A program made the position numbers and the translations under genes. From DFXE01 sp032054765 (GTDB taxonomy: Bacteria > Bacteroidota > Bacteroidia > Bacteroidales > Tannerellaceae), in contig DAMBSC010000005.1 in NCBI GenBank assembly GCA_032054765.1, positions 186,001-250,000 of the forward strand: a stretch of DNA of 64,000 nt, in the 5' to 3' direction. The notes beneath the pieces were generated by a model. That model worked only from the letters and a program-made list of their open reading frames with translations. It searched no databases and had not been told where the DNA came from. Each line of letters starts with the position of its first letter. Positions within the stretch are counted from its first letter, which is position 1. Below, piece after piece: positions 1 through 9,789 of the stretch.

Positions 1-2
1 AT

Positions 3-47
3 ATCGGTGGTACACGTTTATGGTGGGATATCGGACGAAACTTTTAG
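3..47 (+). CDS. C-terminal end of an unidentified upstream gene (partial)
   Basis: One plus-strand frame is open from the window edge to a TAG at 45-47 and encodes IGGTRLWWDIGRNF. The other two plus frames give less protein-like peptides. Too little is visible to name a family, and the call rests only on position and composition. Confidence 0.25.
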   Translation: MGGTRLWWDIGRNF

Positions 48-119
48 AATACTAGTTATTATAAAACAACACATCTTTTTAAAGTGTTATATAATTAAGA
101 ACATAATAATTTCTAAAAT

Positions 120-695
120 ATGAGCAGATTTAATAATTCGATCTTGCGTAGTATCCTGGGCATAGTATTAGGGCTTTTGCTTATCATCTGGCCAGAGGTA
201 GCTATTACTTATCTGGTAATAATGATCGGTATTTTCTTTATTATACCGGGGTTATATGCATTGATAACCTATCTTTTCAGAGATAAAGCAGCGGATACTT
301 ATTCCGGAATGTTTCCTGTAATTTCTATTGGTAGTATTTTGCTTGGTATTTGGTTAGTGGTAATGCCTGACTTTTTTGTTGGAACCTTTATGTATCTGTT
401 AGGTATTCTTTTAATAATTGCGGGGATACAACAAACATATTATCTTATAAAAGCTCGAAAGTGGAGCCATGTCTCCTATCTGTTCTTCATTCTTCCGGCT
501 ATAATATTTATCATTGGTATTATGATTCTGGTATATCCTTTCGGTGCAGCAAAAAACACATTTATTATCTTTGGAGTAGCCAGCTTGCTGTATGGTATAA
601 ATGAAATGATAAACTGGATTAAATTCCGCAAAAAGAAAACTCAGCAACCTTTTATACCCCCTACTGAAATTATTGATGTTGATGAAGAACTATAA
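120..695 (+). CDS. DUF308/HdeD-family membrane protein
   Basis: This 191-residue protein is almost entirely hydrophobic, with about six transmembrane helices in three hairpins. The repeated pattern of short helices with Gly and Pro (for example LGIVLGLLLIIWP near residue 14 and LLGIWLVVMP near 75) is that of the DUF308/HdeD family of inner-membrane proteins, linked to acid stress in enterobacteria but of unknown biochemistry elsewhere. The charged tail (FRKKKTQQP then an acidic end) should be cytoplasmic. It converges with the AraC-type gene, leaving a 3-nt gap. Family assignment is fairly sure; function in this organism is unknown. Confidence 0.75.
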   Translation: MSRFNNSILRSILGIVLGLLLIIWPEVAITYLVIMIGIFFIIPGLYALITYLFRDKAADTYSGMFPVISIGSILLGIWLVVMPDFFVGTFMYLLGILLIIAGIQQTYYLIKARKWSHVSYLFFILPAIIFIIGIMILVYPFGAAKNTFIIFGVASLLYGINEMINWIKFRKKKTQQPFIPPTEIIDVDEEL

Positions 696-698
696 TAT

Positions 699-1631
699 TT
701 AGGATTTTCGAAACTCCATTGGTGATACTCCTATATGTTTCTTAAAGAATTTTCCAAAAGTTGATTGATCTGAAAAATTCAGAACATCTGCTACTTGCTG
801 CACCGTCATCTGAGGAGTTTTTAATAAGATCTTTGCTTCTATTATTAATGCGTCATCTATCCATTTATTTGCCGACTTTCCTGTTAACTCTTTCAGTATT
901 AAGGATAAGTACTGTGGAGTTATAAAAAGGTTTTCTGCATAAAAAGTAACCACATGCTTTTCACGGACATGTTCTGTAAGCAACTGAAGAAAGCCATTCA
1001 GTATCTCTTCTTTACGTGAAAGTGTAGGGCGAGTCAATGAATCATTCTTACCAACCATTATATTTGCAACCTCTAACAGGAAACCAACAAAACCATTCTG
1101 CAAAACCTCTTTGTGGAATGTATGTGTACGAAGTTTTATCTTCTGTTGCAATAATTCCATAGCCTTTTCTATATGTTTTGTTTCTTCCGCCTCCAATACG
1201 ATACGCGGCTTCTTACGAAGAAGCATGTAATTTGTCATAGAAGGACTTCTCTTCTCCGTATTTATCTCTTCAAGAAATGTTTGGTCTATCATTAGTATTT
1301 TAGCCTTGAAGTTTTTGCTTGCATCAGCCACCTGTACTATATGAGTAGGCATAATAATCAAAAAATCGTTAGTGGAAATAGTATAAGGAACATAATCCAG
1401 ACTAATATGAGCATTGCCTCTAAGCACCAGAAGGATAAATAGGGCTTTTAATCGTACTGGAGCTGAATACCCATCTTTACCCGCCTCAGTATCAGGCATA
1501 TTGGCATCTATATCAGTAATGGTAAATAAATCCTGATAATTATCGCTAGTAATAATGTATTTATTAACTTCTGAAATTTCAACAAGAGGTAAATTATTCA
1601 TTATATATGATTTTATATCAAAACCAAACAA
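699..1631 (-). CDS. AraC-family transcriptional regulator
   Basis: The 310-residue protein ends in a typical AraC/XylS double helix-turn-helix (about residues 215-310), including YLSLILKELTGKSANKWI and FSDQSTFGKFFKKHIGVSP, where the second recognition helix and the FxxxFKKxxGxSPxxFR signature are intact. The N-terminal 200 residues look like a cupin-type sensor with no identifiable ligand. The first in-frame Met is at 1631; an alternative Met at 1601 (MNNLPLVEI) is possible. It is transcribed away from the TetR/efflux genes, so it may respond to a similar stimulus, but its target cannot be read from the sequence. Confidence 0.85.
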   Translation of the reverse strand: MFGFDIKSYIMNNLPLVEISEVNKYIITSDNYQDLFTITDIDANMPDTEAGKDGYSAPVRLKALFILLVLRGNAHISLDYVPYTISTNDFLIIMPTHIVQVADASKNFKAKILMIDQTFLEEINTEKRSPSMTNYMLLRKKPRIVLEAEETKHIEKAMELLQQKIKLRTHTFHKEVLQNGFVGFLLEVANIMVGKNDSLTRPTLSRKEEILNGFLQLLTEHVREKHVVTFYAENLFITPQYLSLILKELTGKSANKWIDDALIIEAKILLKTPQMTVQQVADVLNFSDQSTFGKFFKKHIGVSPMEFRKS

Positions 1632-1648
1632 GTTTCATTTTTGACCAA

Positions 1649-1656
1649 CAAATATA
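1649..1656 (-). promoter_or_regulatory. Putative -7 element upstream of the AraC-family gene
   Basis: On the minus strand the sequence reads TATATTTG, matching the Bacteroidetes TAnnTTTG -7 consensus, with a TTG 17 nt upstream. It would give a very short leader to the Met at 1631, so it either starts transcription close to that codon or favours the Met at 1601. Confidence 0.45.
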
Positions 1657-1778
1657 CGTTTTTTTCCTATAAACAAATAAAATTAATTATATATTTTCTA
1701 ATCTGACCAATCATGTAACAGAATAAACCATTTGAGTTTCCTTTATTTATTTGACCTTTGCCCAAATCAAAATTATAA

Positions 1779-2387
1779 ATGAATAAAGAACAAATTATAA
1801 TAATGGCATTTGACCTTTTTTCCCAATATGGGATAAAAAGTGTAAGTATGGATGACATTGCTCGTAATATGAGTATTTCTAAACGGACACTTTACGGTTT
1901 CTTTGATGATAAAGAGACCCTACTAGTTGAAGGATTGGAATATACTAACAATCGCCTAAAAAAGATTCTGGAACAACTTGAAAAAGAACCTTATACAGCA
2001 GTAGACGTTATTTTACTCTTCTACGAAGAATTAATGAAACGCCCCAGATGGTACAGCAAAAAATTTTACGAGGACCTTAAAAGATTTCCTAAGGCCTCTG
2101 AAAGAAAAGAAAATGAAAAGGAAGAATATATTAACGCCTGTACACGTTTATTCAACCGAGGAGTAAAAGAAGAAGTATTCCAGCAAGAGGTTAATTTTGA
2201 GATTGTTGGTCTACTGGCAAAAGAGCAACTGAAAATGCTCCATCCTTCCAAAAGCTTTTCGAAGCATTCAAATACAGAAGTATACACAACAGTCCTAACC
2301 ACTTTCTTAAGAGGCATATGTACGGATAAAGGACGGAAGATATTAGACAAATGGATAAAAGCAAAACATATATATAATATTCAATAG
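1779..2387 (+). CDS. TetR/AcrR-family regulator of the adjacent RND efflux operon
   Basis: The first 50 residues form a classic TetR DNA-binding domain: IIIMAFDLFSQYGIKSVSMD, then IARNMSISKRTLYGFFDDKE with the recognition-helix TLYGFF motif. The remaining 150 residues are a helical ligand/dimerisation domain with no recognisable ligand signature. It lies 42 bp upstream of and in the same direction as tolC-adaptor-RND genes, the usual arrangement for a local efflux repressor. The position suggests that it controls the operon at 2430-9783, or is autoregulated with it; this is inference. Confidence 0.87.
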   Translation: MNKEQIIIMAFDLFSQYGIKSVSMDDIARNMSISKRTLYGFFDDKETLLVEGLEYTNNRLKKILEQLEKEPYTAVDVILLFYEELMKRPRWYSKKFYEDLKRFPKASERKENEKEEYINACTRLFNRGVKEEVFQQEVNFEIVGLLAKEQLKMLHPSKSFSKHSNTEVYTTVLTTFLRGICTDKGRKILDKWIKAKHIYNIQ

Positions 2388-2429
2388 GGAAGTCGTTAGG
2401 TTATTTTATATTAAACAAATCTATTTTAA

Positions 2430-3923
2430 ATGAAACGATTAGTAGTTAGTAAAAAGATGATGTTGGCAGTATTTGTATTACTGCCGTCTTTGGCCTTTAC
2501 TTCAGCAAAATCTCAGGAACCGCTGATGCTCGACCTGGATAAAGCGCTTGAGATCGCGATGAGTGAGAATCCTACGGTACAGGTTGCCAATCAGGAAATT
2601 GAAAAGAAAAAATTTGCAAAAAAAGGTTCATACGCAGCATTATTTCCACAAGTAAGTTTTGGGTTCGATTACAACCGGACGTTAAAAAAACAAGTAATGT
2701 ATATGGATGGTGACGCTTTTGATATGACTTCCATGCTAAAGCCGGCAATGGATCCTATCATTAAAGGCGCCGATCAAACACTCCAAGACATGGTTCCCGG
2801 TTATACACCCGGAAGCTTACAAGAGAATATTGACAAAAATACACCTCCCCCGGTAACCACTTCAAGCGACGGAGGCATTGAAGTAGGCCGAGACAACAAC
2901 TGGAGTTTGGGATTTAATGTAGGCATGCCTTTGATAAATGCTTCTTTGTGGAAAAGCATCGCTATTTCTGGTCAGGACGTAGAACTAGCAATCGAACAAG
3001 CACGATCTTCAAAAATAGATCTCACAAATCAGGTAAAAAAGGCATATTATGGTGTATTATTAGCAAATGATTCTTATAAAGTATTCAAAGAAAGCTATGA
3101 TAATGCCATGAAGAATTACATAGATATCAAACAGAAGTATGAACAAGGCTTGGTTGCCGAATATGATCTGATACGTGCAGATGTATCAGTTAAGAATATT
3201 GAGCCCAACATGCTTCAGGCTGAGAATTCCGTAAAGTTGGTTAAGTGGCAACTAAAAGCATTACTTGGTATGGATTTAGACCTTCCTATAGAATGTGATG
3301 GTGAATTATCGGATTTCGATAATGAATTATTTGGCGACTATCTTTCCACAAGTTCCAACGCCTCATTAGAAGATAACACGAATTTAAAACAGTTAGATAT
3401 TCAGAACGAGCAACTAAAAAACACGCTCAAAATGCAAAAGTTTGACTACATACCTACTTTATCATTATCTGGTTTATACAATTGGACATCTATGAATAAT
3501 AATTTTAAATTTAAAGATTATCAATGGAATCCATATTCAATGATAGGTATAACTCTATCTGTTCCGATTTTCTCCGGAGGCAGTAAATTGCACAAAATTA
3601 ATCAAACCAAAGTTACAATCAATCAACTTGCATATCAAAGAGAGGATCTGGAAAGAAACCTGCAACTTGCTGTCAGACAAGCCATAGATGACATGAATAC
3701 ATGTGTTAAACGATTCGATGCTGCTCAAAAAGGAGTCGGACAAGCCGAAAGAGGATATATGATAGCTCAAAAACGTTATGATACAGGAGCGGGAACTCTT
3801 CTTGAAATGAATGACGCTGAGCTTGCTATGACACAGGCTAAGCTAAATTACAATCAGGCTATCTACGATTATATGGTAGCAAAGTCTGATCTTGAAAAAA
3901 CATTAGGCAAACATGCAAACTAA
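2430..3923 (+). CDS. TolC-family outer-membrane efflux protein
   Basis: This 497-residue protein has a signal peptide (hydrophobic segment at about 9-25 ending in TSAKSQ) and two OEP-type repeats of long coiled-coil helices. Typical TolC features are visible: LDLDKALEIAMSENPTVQVA at the N terminus, KYEQGLVAEYDLIRADV in the first repeat and RYDTGAGTLLEMNDAELAMT in the second. A Bacteroidetes-like insert of Pro/Thr/Asp-rich residues sits near 85-150. It forms the outer-membrane channel of a tripartite RND pump with the next two genes, only 2 nt downstream. Confidence 0.9.
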   Translation: MKRLVVSKKMMLAVFVLLPSLAFTSAKSQEPLMLDLDKALEIAMSENPTVQVANQEIEKKKFAKKGSYAALFPQVSFGFDYNRTLKKQVMYMDGDAFDMTSMLKPAMDPIIKGADQTLQDMVPGYTPGSLQENIDKNTPPPVTTSSDGGIEVGRDNNWSLGFNVGMPLINASLWKSIAISGQDVELAIEQARSSKIDLTNQVKKAYYGVLLANDSYKVFKESYDNAMKNYIDIKQKYEQGLVAEYDLIRADVSVKNIEPNMLQAENSVKLVKWQLKALLGMDLDLPIECDGELSDFDNELFGDYLSTSSNASLEDNTNLKQLDIQNEQLKNTLKMQKFDYIPTLSLSGLYNWTSMNNNFKFKDYQWNPYSMIGITLSVPIFSGGSKLHKINQTKVTINQLAYQREDLERNLQLAVRQAIDDMNTCVKRFDAAQKGVGQAERGYMIAQKRYDTGAGTLLEMNDAELAMTQAKLNYNQAIYDYMVAKSDLEKTLGKHAN

Positions 3924-3955
3924 CAATGAATACGAAATTTAATTATAACAATAGA

Positions 3956-4972
3956 ATGAAAACAAGTAACGCGTTTAAATTCATACCGGTTGTAGCATTT
4001 GCACTTTTATTATCGTGCTCCGGTGAGAAAAAAGAAACAACTACGGTTGAAGAAAAGGTGAAAGTAAAGGTGGAGACTGTTCATATGCAGGATGTAGATC
4101 AACTTAGTGAATTTACCGCCACTGTTGAAGCGAATATATCAAATCAAATAGCCCCTCAATCTCCTGTACGTATATCTAAATTACATGTAGAAGTTGGAGA
4201 TCGTGTGAAAGCAGGTCAATTACTGGCTACTATGGATGCAACGAACTTGAATCAAGCAAAAATTCAAATAGAGAATCAGGAAACTGAATTTAATCGTATA
4301 GATGAACTATATAAAGTAGGAGGTGCTTCTAAATCAGCATGGGATGCACAAAAAACAGCTTTAGATGTAAGTCGTACTTCATATAAAAACCTTCTGGAGA
4401 ATTTTCAACTTATAAGTCCTATAAACGGAATTGTTACAGCTCGTAACTATGACAGTGGCGATATGTATAGTGGTTCACAGCCTGTATATATTGTAGAACA
4501 AATTCGTCCTGTAAAATTAATGATTAATGTCTCTGAAAGCTTCTTTATCCAAGTAAAAAAGGGTATGGACGTAGATATCAAACTAGATGTATATGGCGAT
4601 GATATATTCAAGGGTACTGTAAACCTGGTATATCCAACTATTGATCCGGCAACACGTACATTCCCTGTTGAAATCAGGATAACAAATAATGACGAAAAAG
4701 TACGTCCGGGTATGTTCGCTCGCGTAACTATGAACTTTGGTTCTTTACAACATGTCGTAGCCCCTGATCAAGCAGTAGTAAAACAAGCAGGTTCGGGTGA
4801 TCGCTATATCTATGTTTATAAAAATGGAACTGTCAACTACCAGAAAGTTGAATTAGGACGCCGTATGGGTAATCGTTATGAAGTAATTTCCGGCGTTGAA
4901 GATGGAGATCAGGTTGTTATCACTGGTCAGAACCGTCTAACTAATGGATTGGAAGTCGAAGTTGTAAATTAA
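3956..4972 (+). CDS. RND efflux periplasmic adaptor lipoprotein (HlyD/MFP family)
   Basis: The protein has a lipoprotein signal (FALLLSC), a lipoyl-like hairpin (APQSPVRISKLHVEVGDRVK, then GQLLATMDATNL), an alpha-helical hairpin and a beta-barrel domain ending in a GVEDGDQVVITGQNRL motif typical of AcrA/MexA-type adaptors. I chose Met 3956 because it gives a compact signal peptide; an upstream ATG at 3926 would add ten polar residues. It links the TolC channel to the RND pump encoded 14 nt downstream. Confidence 0.9.
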   Translation: MKTSNAFKFIPVVAFALLLSCSGEKKETTTVEEKVKVKVETVHMQDVDQLSEFTATVEANISNQIAPQSPVRISKLHVEVGDRVKAGQLLATMDATNLNQAKIQIENQETEFNRIDELYKVGGASKSAWDAQKTALDVSRTSYKNLLENFQLISPINGIVTARNYDSGDMYSGSQPVYIVEQIRPVKLMINVSESFFIQVKKGMDVDIKLDVYGDDIFKGTVNLVYPTIDPATRTFPVEIRITNNDEKVRPGMFARVTMNFGSLQHVVAPDQAVVKQAGSGDRYIYVYKNGTVNYQKVELGRRMGNRYEVISGVEDGDQVVITGQNRLTNGLEVEVVN

Positions 4973-4986
4973 GAAAAAAATTAAGT

Positions 4987-7900
4987 ATGAGTTTATATGC
5001 AAGTGCGGTAAAAAAACCGGTCACTACAGCTCTTGTTTTTGTTGCTGTAGTTATCATGGGGCTTTTTTCTCTGACCAGATTATCCGTTGACCTACTTCCT
5101 GAAATTGAGTCTAATTTTCTTTTAGTTATGACTGCGTATCCAGGCGCTAGTGCTGCAGATATTGAAACAAATCTGTCAAGACCCCTAGAAAACACACTTA
5201 ATAGTGTGAGTGACTTGAAGAATATCTCTTCACAGTCTAAAGAAAACATGTCAATTGTAATGCTCGAATTTGAATATGGCACAGACATTGATGTGGCAAC
5301 TAATGATGTCCGGGATAAATTAGATATGGTGACATCAATTTTGCCGGATGATGCGGAAAGTCCGATCATTTTCAAATTTGGTACAGAAAATATTCCAATT
5401 CTTATACTTTCGGTGACTGCCAATGAAAGTATGAATGCTTTATACAAAATTCTGGATGATAAGGTTGCAAACCCACTGGCACGTATTGGAGGTGTAGGAG
5501 CCGTTTCTATTTCAGGTACTCCAATACGTGAGATACAGGTATATTGTGATCCTTATAAATTAGAAGCATATGGCCAATCCATTGAAAGCATTTCCTCTAT
5601 TATTGCTCAGGAAAACAGAAACACACCTGGTGGTACAATAGATATAGGTTCAAACACTTACTCTTTACGTGTTCAGGGAGAATTTACGGATGCCTCTCAA
5701 ATGCTAGATTTAGTTATTGGAACTAAAGATGGGAAATCCGTATACCTGCGTGATGTTGCCAGGGTAATAGATACTGTAGAAGAACGTATGCAGGAAGCAT
5801 ACAATAATGGTGAACCGGGAGGTATGATTATTATCCAGAAGCAGTCAGGAGCTAATTCTGTAAACATATCAGAGAAGGTATTAGAAAAGTTACCTGAATT
5901 GCAAGCTGAATTACCATCTGATGTTAAATTAGGTCTTATTGTCAATACTTCAACTAATATTTTGAATACAATCGATAGTTTGGTTGAAACCATCAGTGTA
6001 ACATTCCTTATTGTAATGTTGGTTGTATTCTTATTTCTTGGACGTTGGAGAGCTACATTTATCATTATTCTTACAATTCCGATTTCTTTGATTGCTGCAT
6101 TCGCTTATTTGCTGGCTTCAGGAAATACGCTGAATATCATTTCACTCAGTTCGCTTTCAATAGCGATAGGTATGGTAGTAGATGATGCAATTGTAGTACT
6201 TGAGAATGTGACCACCCATATTGAAAGAGGTAGTAAGCCTAAGCAGGCTGCTGTTTATGCTACGAACGAAGTAGCAATTTCGGTAATTGCTTCAACGTTA
6301 ACGATGTTAGCTGTATTCCTGCCATTAACAATGGTTACTGGTATAGCAGGTATTCTGTTCAAGCAATTGGGATGGATTGTTAGTATAATTATGATTATAT
6401 CAACATTAGCAGCTCTGACACTTATCCCTATGCTTTGTTCTAAATTACTTCGCTTGGACCCAAAGAAAGGAAAGCTATTTGTATTATTCTTTACTCCTAT
6501 TGAAAAAGCATTAGACAAATTGGATAATGTATATGCCCGTTTATTGGATTGGTGTGTTCGGCATAGAAAAACCATTATTACCGGAGCTGTACTTATTTTT
6601 GCGGGTAGTATGCTATTATTGCCGACAGTTAAAACAGAGTTTTTCCCTACACAGGATAATGCTCGTATCGGGATTACAATCCAACTTCCAATAGGTACAC
6701 GTCAAGAGATCACCCGTGATCTTGCTCTCAAAGTCAACCAAGAATTCATGGATAAATATCCTGAAATTGAAGTTATTAATTTCAGCGAAGGACAAGCTGA
6801 TACGGATAATACATTTGCTCAATTAAGTGAGAATGGTACACATATTATTGAGTTTAATATCAGCTTATATAGCATTGGAGAGCGATTGGAAAAAAGTGGA
6901 AGTAATAGAGGTTTGATAGAAATATGCGAATTAATGCGTAAAGATCTTGCTGAATATAGTGAATTTAAGAAATATGAAGTTATGGCCGGTGGTGGAGGCG
7001 GAATGGGAAGTGAAACCACTGTAGATATTGAAATTTATGGATATGATTTTACTGAAACCGACCGGGTAGCCAATGAGATAGCGGAACGTATGAGAGGTAC
7101 AAATGTTACTACACAGGTAAATATCAGTCGTGAAGATTACATTCCAGAATATCAAGTTGACTTTGATCGTGAAAAGTTAGCGTTAAATGGACTGAATGTT
7201 ACGACAGCATCTTTGTATCTACGTAATCGTATCAACGGTTCTGTTTCATCAAAATATCGTGAAGATGGAGATGAATATGATATTCGCGTACGATATGCTC
7301 CTGAATTTAGACAATCAGTAGAAGATCTTGAGAACATTATAATGTACAATAATGAAGGAAAAGGTATTCGCATCAGGGATGTTGGAGTAGTTGTAGAACG
7401 AATGACACCTCCTACTATTGAACGTAAGAATCGTGAACGTGTTATTACAGTATCTGCTGTTGTAGCTCAAGGAGCTGCTTTAAGTGATGTTGTTGCTGCT
7501 GCAAATAAAGAAATGAGGAGTATTGATATACCATCTAACCTTAGCTGGTCTATTGGAGGTACATATGAAGACCAACAAGATACATTTAGGGATTTAGGTA
7601 TATTAATGGTTTTAATCATTATTCTCGTATTCATTGTTATGGCAGCTCAGTTTGAATCTCTTGTTGACCCGTTTGTTATCATGTTCACAATCCCATTTGC
7701 AATCACAGGTGTAGTACTGGGCCTATCAATCACACAGACGCCATTAGGGGTTATGGCCTTAATCGGACTCATTATGTTGATGGGGATAGTTGTAAAGAAT
7801 GGTATTGTAATCATTGACTATATGATCTTGTGTCGCGAAAGAGGGCAAAGTATTATCACTGCTGCTGTTACAGCAGGTAAATCTCGTCTTCGTCCTGTGT

Positions 7901-8127
7901 TAATGACAACATTGACTACCGTATTAGGTATGTTACCTTTAGCATTAGGTACCGGTGAAGGTGCGGAAATGTGGCGCTCTATGGGTATGACTGTTGCATG
8001 GGGGCTCTCTATCTCTACACTAATCACTTTAGTTTTAATACCGGTAGTATATTGTATTTTCGCAGCTAATGGGGTAAAACGTAGACGTAGAAAATTAGCT
8101 AAATTACGTCATTTGGAAGAACTTTAA
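4987..8127 (+). CDS. RND-family efflux transporter, inner-membrane permease
   Basis: At 1046 residues it has the standard length for AcrB/MexB-type pumps and the expected layout: TM1, a large periplasmic loop, TM2-6, a second loop and TM8-12. The TM4 proton-relay motif is visible as GMVVDDAIVVLEN. Other family landmarks are LPEIESNFLLVMTAYPGASA near the N terminus and LGMLPLALGTGEGAEMWRSM near the C terminus. The glycine-rich AGGGGGMG lies in the second periplasmic loop. It energises export with the upstream adaptor and TolC genes; substrates cannot be told from the sequence, though hydrophobic drugs or detergents are usual for the group. Confidence 0.93.
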   Translation: MSLYASAVKKPVTTALVFVAVVIMGLFSLTRLSVDLLPEIESNFLLVMTAYPGASAADIETNLSRPLENTLNSVSDLKNISSQSKENMSIVMLEFEYGTDIDVATNDVRDKLDMVTSILPDDAESPIIFKFGTENIPILILSVTANESMNALYKILDDKVANPLARIGGVGAVSISGTPIREIQVYCDPYKLEAYGQSIESISSIIAQENRNTPGGTIDIGSNTYSLRVQGEFTDASQMLDLVIGTKDGKSVYLRDVARVIDTVEERMQEAYNNGEPGGMIIIQKQSGANSVNISEKVLEKLPELQAELPSDVKLGLIVNTSTNILNTIDSLVETISVTFLIVMLVVFLFLGRWRATFIIILTIPISLIAAFAYLLASGNTLNIISLSSLSIAIGMVVDDAIVVLENVTTHIERGSKPKQAAVYATNEVAISVIASTLTMLAVFLPLTMVTGIAGILFKQLGWIVSIIMIISTLAALTLIPMLCSKLLRLDPKKGKLFVLFFTPIEKALDKLDNVYARLLDWCVRHRKTIITGAVLIFAGSMLLLPTVKTEFFPTQDNARIGITIQLPIGTRQEITRDLALKVNQEFMDKYPEIEVINFSEGQADTDNTFAQLSENGTHIIEFNISLYSIGERLEKSGSNRGLIEICELMRKDLAEYSEFKKYEVMAGGGGGMGSETTVDIEIYGYDFTETDRVANEIAERMRGTNVTTQVNISREDYIPEYQVDFDREKLALNGLNVTTASLYLRNRINGSVSSKYREDGDEYDIRVRYAPEFRQSVEDLENIIMYNNEGKGIRIRDVGVVVERMTPPTIERKNRERVITVSAVVAQGAALSDVVAAANKEMRSIDIPSNLSWSIGGTYEDQQDTFRDLGILMVLIIILVFIVMAAQFESLVDPFVIMFTIPFAITGVVLGLSITQTPLGVMALIGLIMLMGIVVKNGIVIIDYMILCRERGQSIITAAVTAGKSRLRPVLMTTLTTVLGMLPLALGTGEGAEMWRSMGMTVAWGLSISTLITLVLIPVVYCIFAANGVKRRRRKLAKLRHLEEL

Positions 8128-8134
8128 TTTAACG

Positions 8135-8193
8135 ATTAACGATTAGTGATTAACACAGAATGTTCAACCGGAAGCTAATCACTAATCGTTAAT
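8135..8193. repeat. Inverted repeat inside the efflux operon
   Basis: An 18-bp perfect inverted repeat (ATTAACGATTAGTGATTA at 8135-8152 and its complement at 8176-8193) encloses a 23-nt loop. The arms are built from repeated TTAACGATTA/GTGATTA words. It lies between the pump gene and the PG0541-like gene and has no U-tract, so it may be a dispersed intergenic repeat or an mRNA-stabilising hairpin rather than a terminator. Confidence 0.7.
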
Positions 8194-8218
8194 CACTAAT
8201 AAACAATAAATAAAGAAT

Positions 8219-8512
8219 ATGAAAGCAGTATTTATTTCATTTAATCAGGCATATTACGAAATGATCCTTTCGATCATGGACCGAAATAATATAAGAGGTT
8301 TTACATTCTGGGAGCAAGTACAAGGACGTGGCACTAAAACGGGTGAACCACATTATGGTAGCCATGCATGGCCTACAATGAACTCTTCTATACTAACCAT
8401 TGTCGAAGACAGACAGGTAAATAACTTTCTAGATTTATTACATAAACTAGATATGCAGACAGAGGCACAAGGACTACGCGCTTTTGTATGGGATATTCAA
8501 CAAAGTATTTAG
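8219..8512 (+). CDS. PG0541-type transporter-associated small protein
   Basis: This 97-residue soluble protein matches, from memory, the Bacteroidales PG0541 family found next to RND pump genes; it has a PII-like size and composition. Recognisable stretches are FISFNQAYYEMILSIMDRN and GTKTGEPHYGSHAWPTMNSS. No catalytic motif is evident. It lies about 90 bp after the RND gene, beyond an inverted repeat, and 3 nt before the next gene. Its role is unknown; regulation or sensing for the pump is an inference from context. Confidence 0.75.
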   Translation: MKAVFISFNQAYYEMILSIMDRNNIRGFTFWEQVQGRGTKTGEPHYGSHAWPTMNSSILTIVEDRQVNNFLDLLHKLDMQTEAQGLRAFVWDIQQSI

Positions 8513-8515
8513 AAA

Positions 8516-9067
8516 ATGATCCCTAATGTAATTACGTTCACAATTAAAAAAAGAAAGATAAAATTGTTGCTATTAGGTACAATTTTATCCGTCCTGGGTG
8601 GTAGTTTAGAACTCTATTTATTCGGTATGCTGAAATTTGGAGGAGGCAAATTTATCATGCTTTGTCTAGCCATTGTCTCTTGCTTCTATGCCATTTTCTG
8701 TATCGGTAGCCTTATACAGTTAAGGAAAGAAAACTTTACTGGCATATACATATCAGACGAAGGAATAAATGATATCTCAACAGGCAATAATTTCGGAACT
8801 GTCCTGTGGAGAGATGTTGAACAAATAAAAGTAATGAGCGAATTAGGAAAACCCAAAAGCAAATACATTGTTTTGAGAGTTCATAATCCTATCGAATATA
8901 TCCAACGGGAAAGATCCTACAGTAAAAAAAGGTCACTGGAATTAAAATTACAGTATTATGGTTCCCCTATTTGTTTTTCTAATCGAGCATTAAATTGTAC
9001 TTTTGAAGAATTAAAAGATTCAGTATTTCTAAAATACAATCATTATAAAGAAACACATATTGGTTAA
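8516..9067 (+). CDS. STM3941-like membrane protein
   Basis: The 183-residue protein has two closely spaced hydrophobic helices (about residues 17-37 and 45-65) followed by a soluble PH-like domain with the STM3941-family pattern YISDEGINDIST and FGTVLWRDVEQIKV. No enzymatic motif is seen. It starts 3 nt after the PG0541-like gene and runs into the response-regulator gene 14 nt later, so it is probably cotranscribed with the efflux genes. Function is unknown. Confidence 0.65.
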   Translation: MIPNVITFTIKKRKIKLLLLGTILSVLGGSLELYLFGMLKFGGGKFIMLCLAIVSCFYAIFCIGSLIQLRKENFTGIYISDEGINDISTGNNFGTVLWRDVEQIKVMSELGKPKSKYIVLRVHNPIEYIQRERSYSKKRSLELKLQYYGSPICFSNRALNCTFEELKDSVFLKYNHYKETHIG

Positions 9068-9081
9068 TTAGATAAAAAACT

Positions 9082-9783
9082 ATGAAAGAGCAATTTAATA
9101 TCTTATTATTTGAAAAAGACGAGAATGTAGGCTCTATGTTACAAGAATTCATGCAAATGGGCAATATCCCATCTGCAACTTTCACAGAACATGAATTGGC
9201 CTACCAAGCATTTTGTGATTATAATTTTACAATTTGTTTAATAAGCCTGGATGTTAATCCTGAAAAAGAATTCGAACTTGCTAAAAAACTCAAATCTATT
9301 AAGAATGAAGTTGTGGTGATCTTCATTGGTGCACATCCGACTATTGAAACGATAACGGAAGCCTATTCAATCGGCGCAGATGATTTTATTAGAAAACCCT
9401 TCATTCTTGAAGAATTATATTTAAGAACGTTGGCTATACTTAAAAGGACTCATAATATACGATTTTCTGATAAACAGATTTATAGAGTAGGAAAATATAC
9501 ATTCGATACCCATAAGCAAATATTATCGATTGGTGAGAAAAATACTAAAGTAACAACCAAAGAATGTGATTTACTAAAATATCTTTGCGACAATATAAAT
9601 CTGATAGTTGAAAGAGAGGGCATCTTAAAGAGCGTTTGGAAAAATGATACGTTTCACAACGCAAGAAGTATGGATGTCTATATAACCAAACTTCGTCGCC
9701 TTTTGAAAGATGACAATATGATTTCTATTGTAAATATACACGGAAAGGGGTATAAGTTAATGGTTCACCAACAAGCCATATAA
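9082..9783 (+). CDS. OmpR/PhoB-type response regulator, orphan
   Basis: Residues 1-120 are a receiver domain with phospho-acceptor D57 (CLISLDVN) and Lys-Pro near 104 (DDFIRKPF). Residues 130-233 are a winged helix with TTKECDLLKYLCDN and the recognition-helix region SMDVYITKLRRLLKDD. The usual Thr/Ser switch position after beta-4 reads FIGAHPT, with Gly in place of Thr/Ser, so activation may be atypical. No histidine kinase gene is adjacent. It ends the efflux operon before a strong terminator and may regulate it, by inference. Confidence 0.85.
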   Translation: MKEQFNILLFEKDENVGSMLQEFMQMGNIPSATFTEHELAYQAFCDYNFTICLISLDVNPEKEFELAKKLKSIKNEVVVIFIGAHPTIETITEAYSIGADDFIRKPFILEELYLRTLAILKRTHNIRFSDKQIYRVGKYTFDTHKQILSIGEKNTKVTTKECDLLKYLCDNINLIVEREGILKSVWKNDTFHNARSMDVYITKLRRLLKDDNMISIVNIHGKGYKLMVHQQAI

Positions 9784-9789
9784 AAGCAC

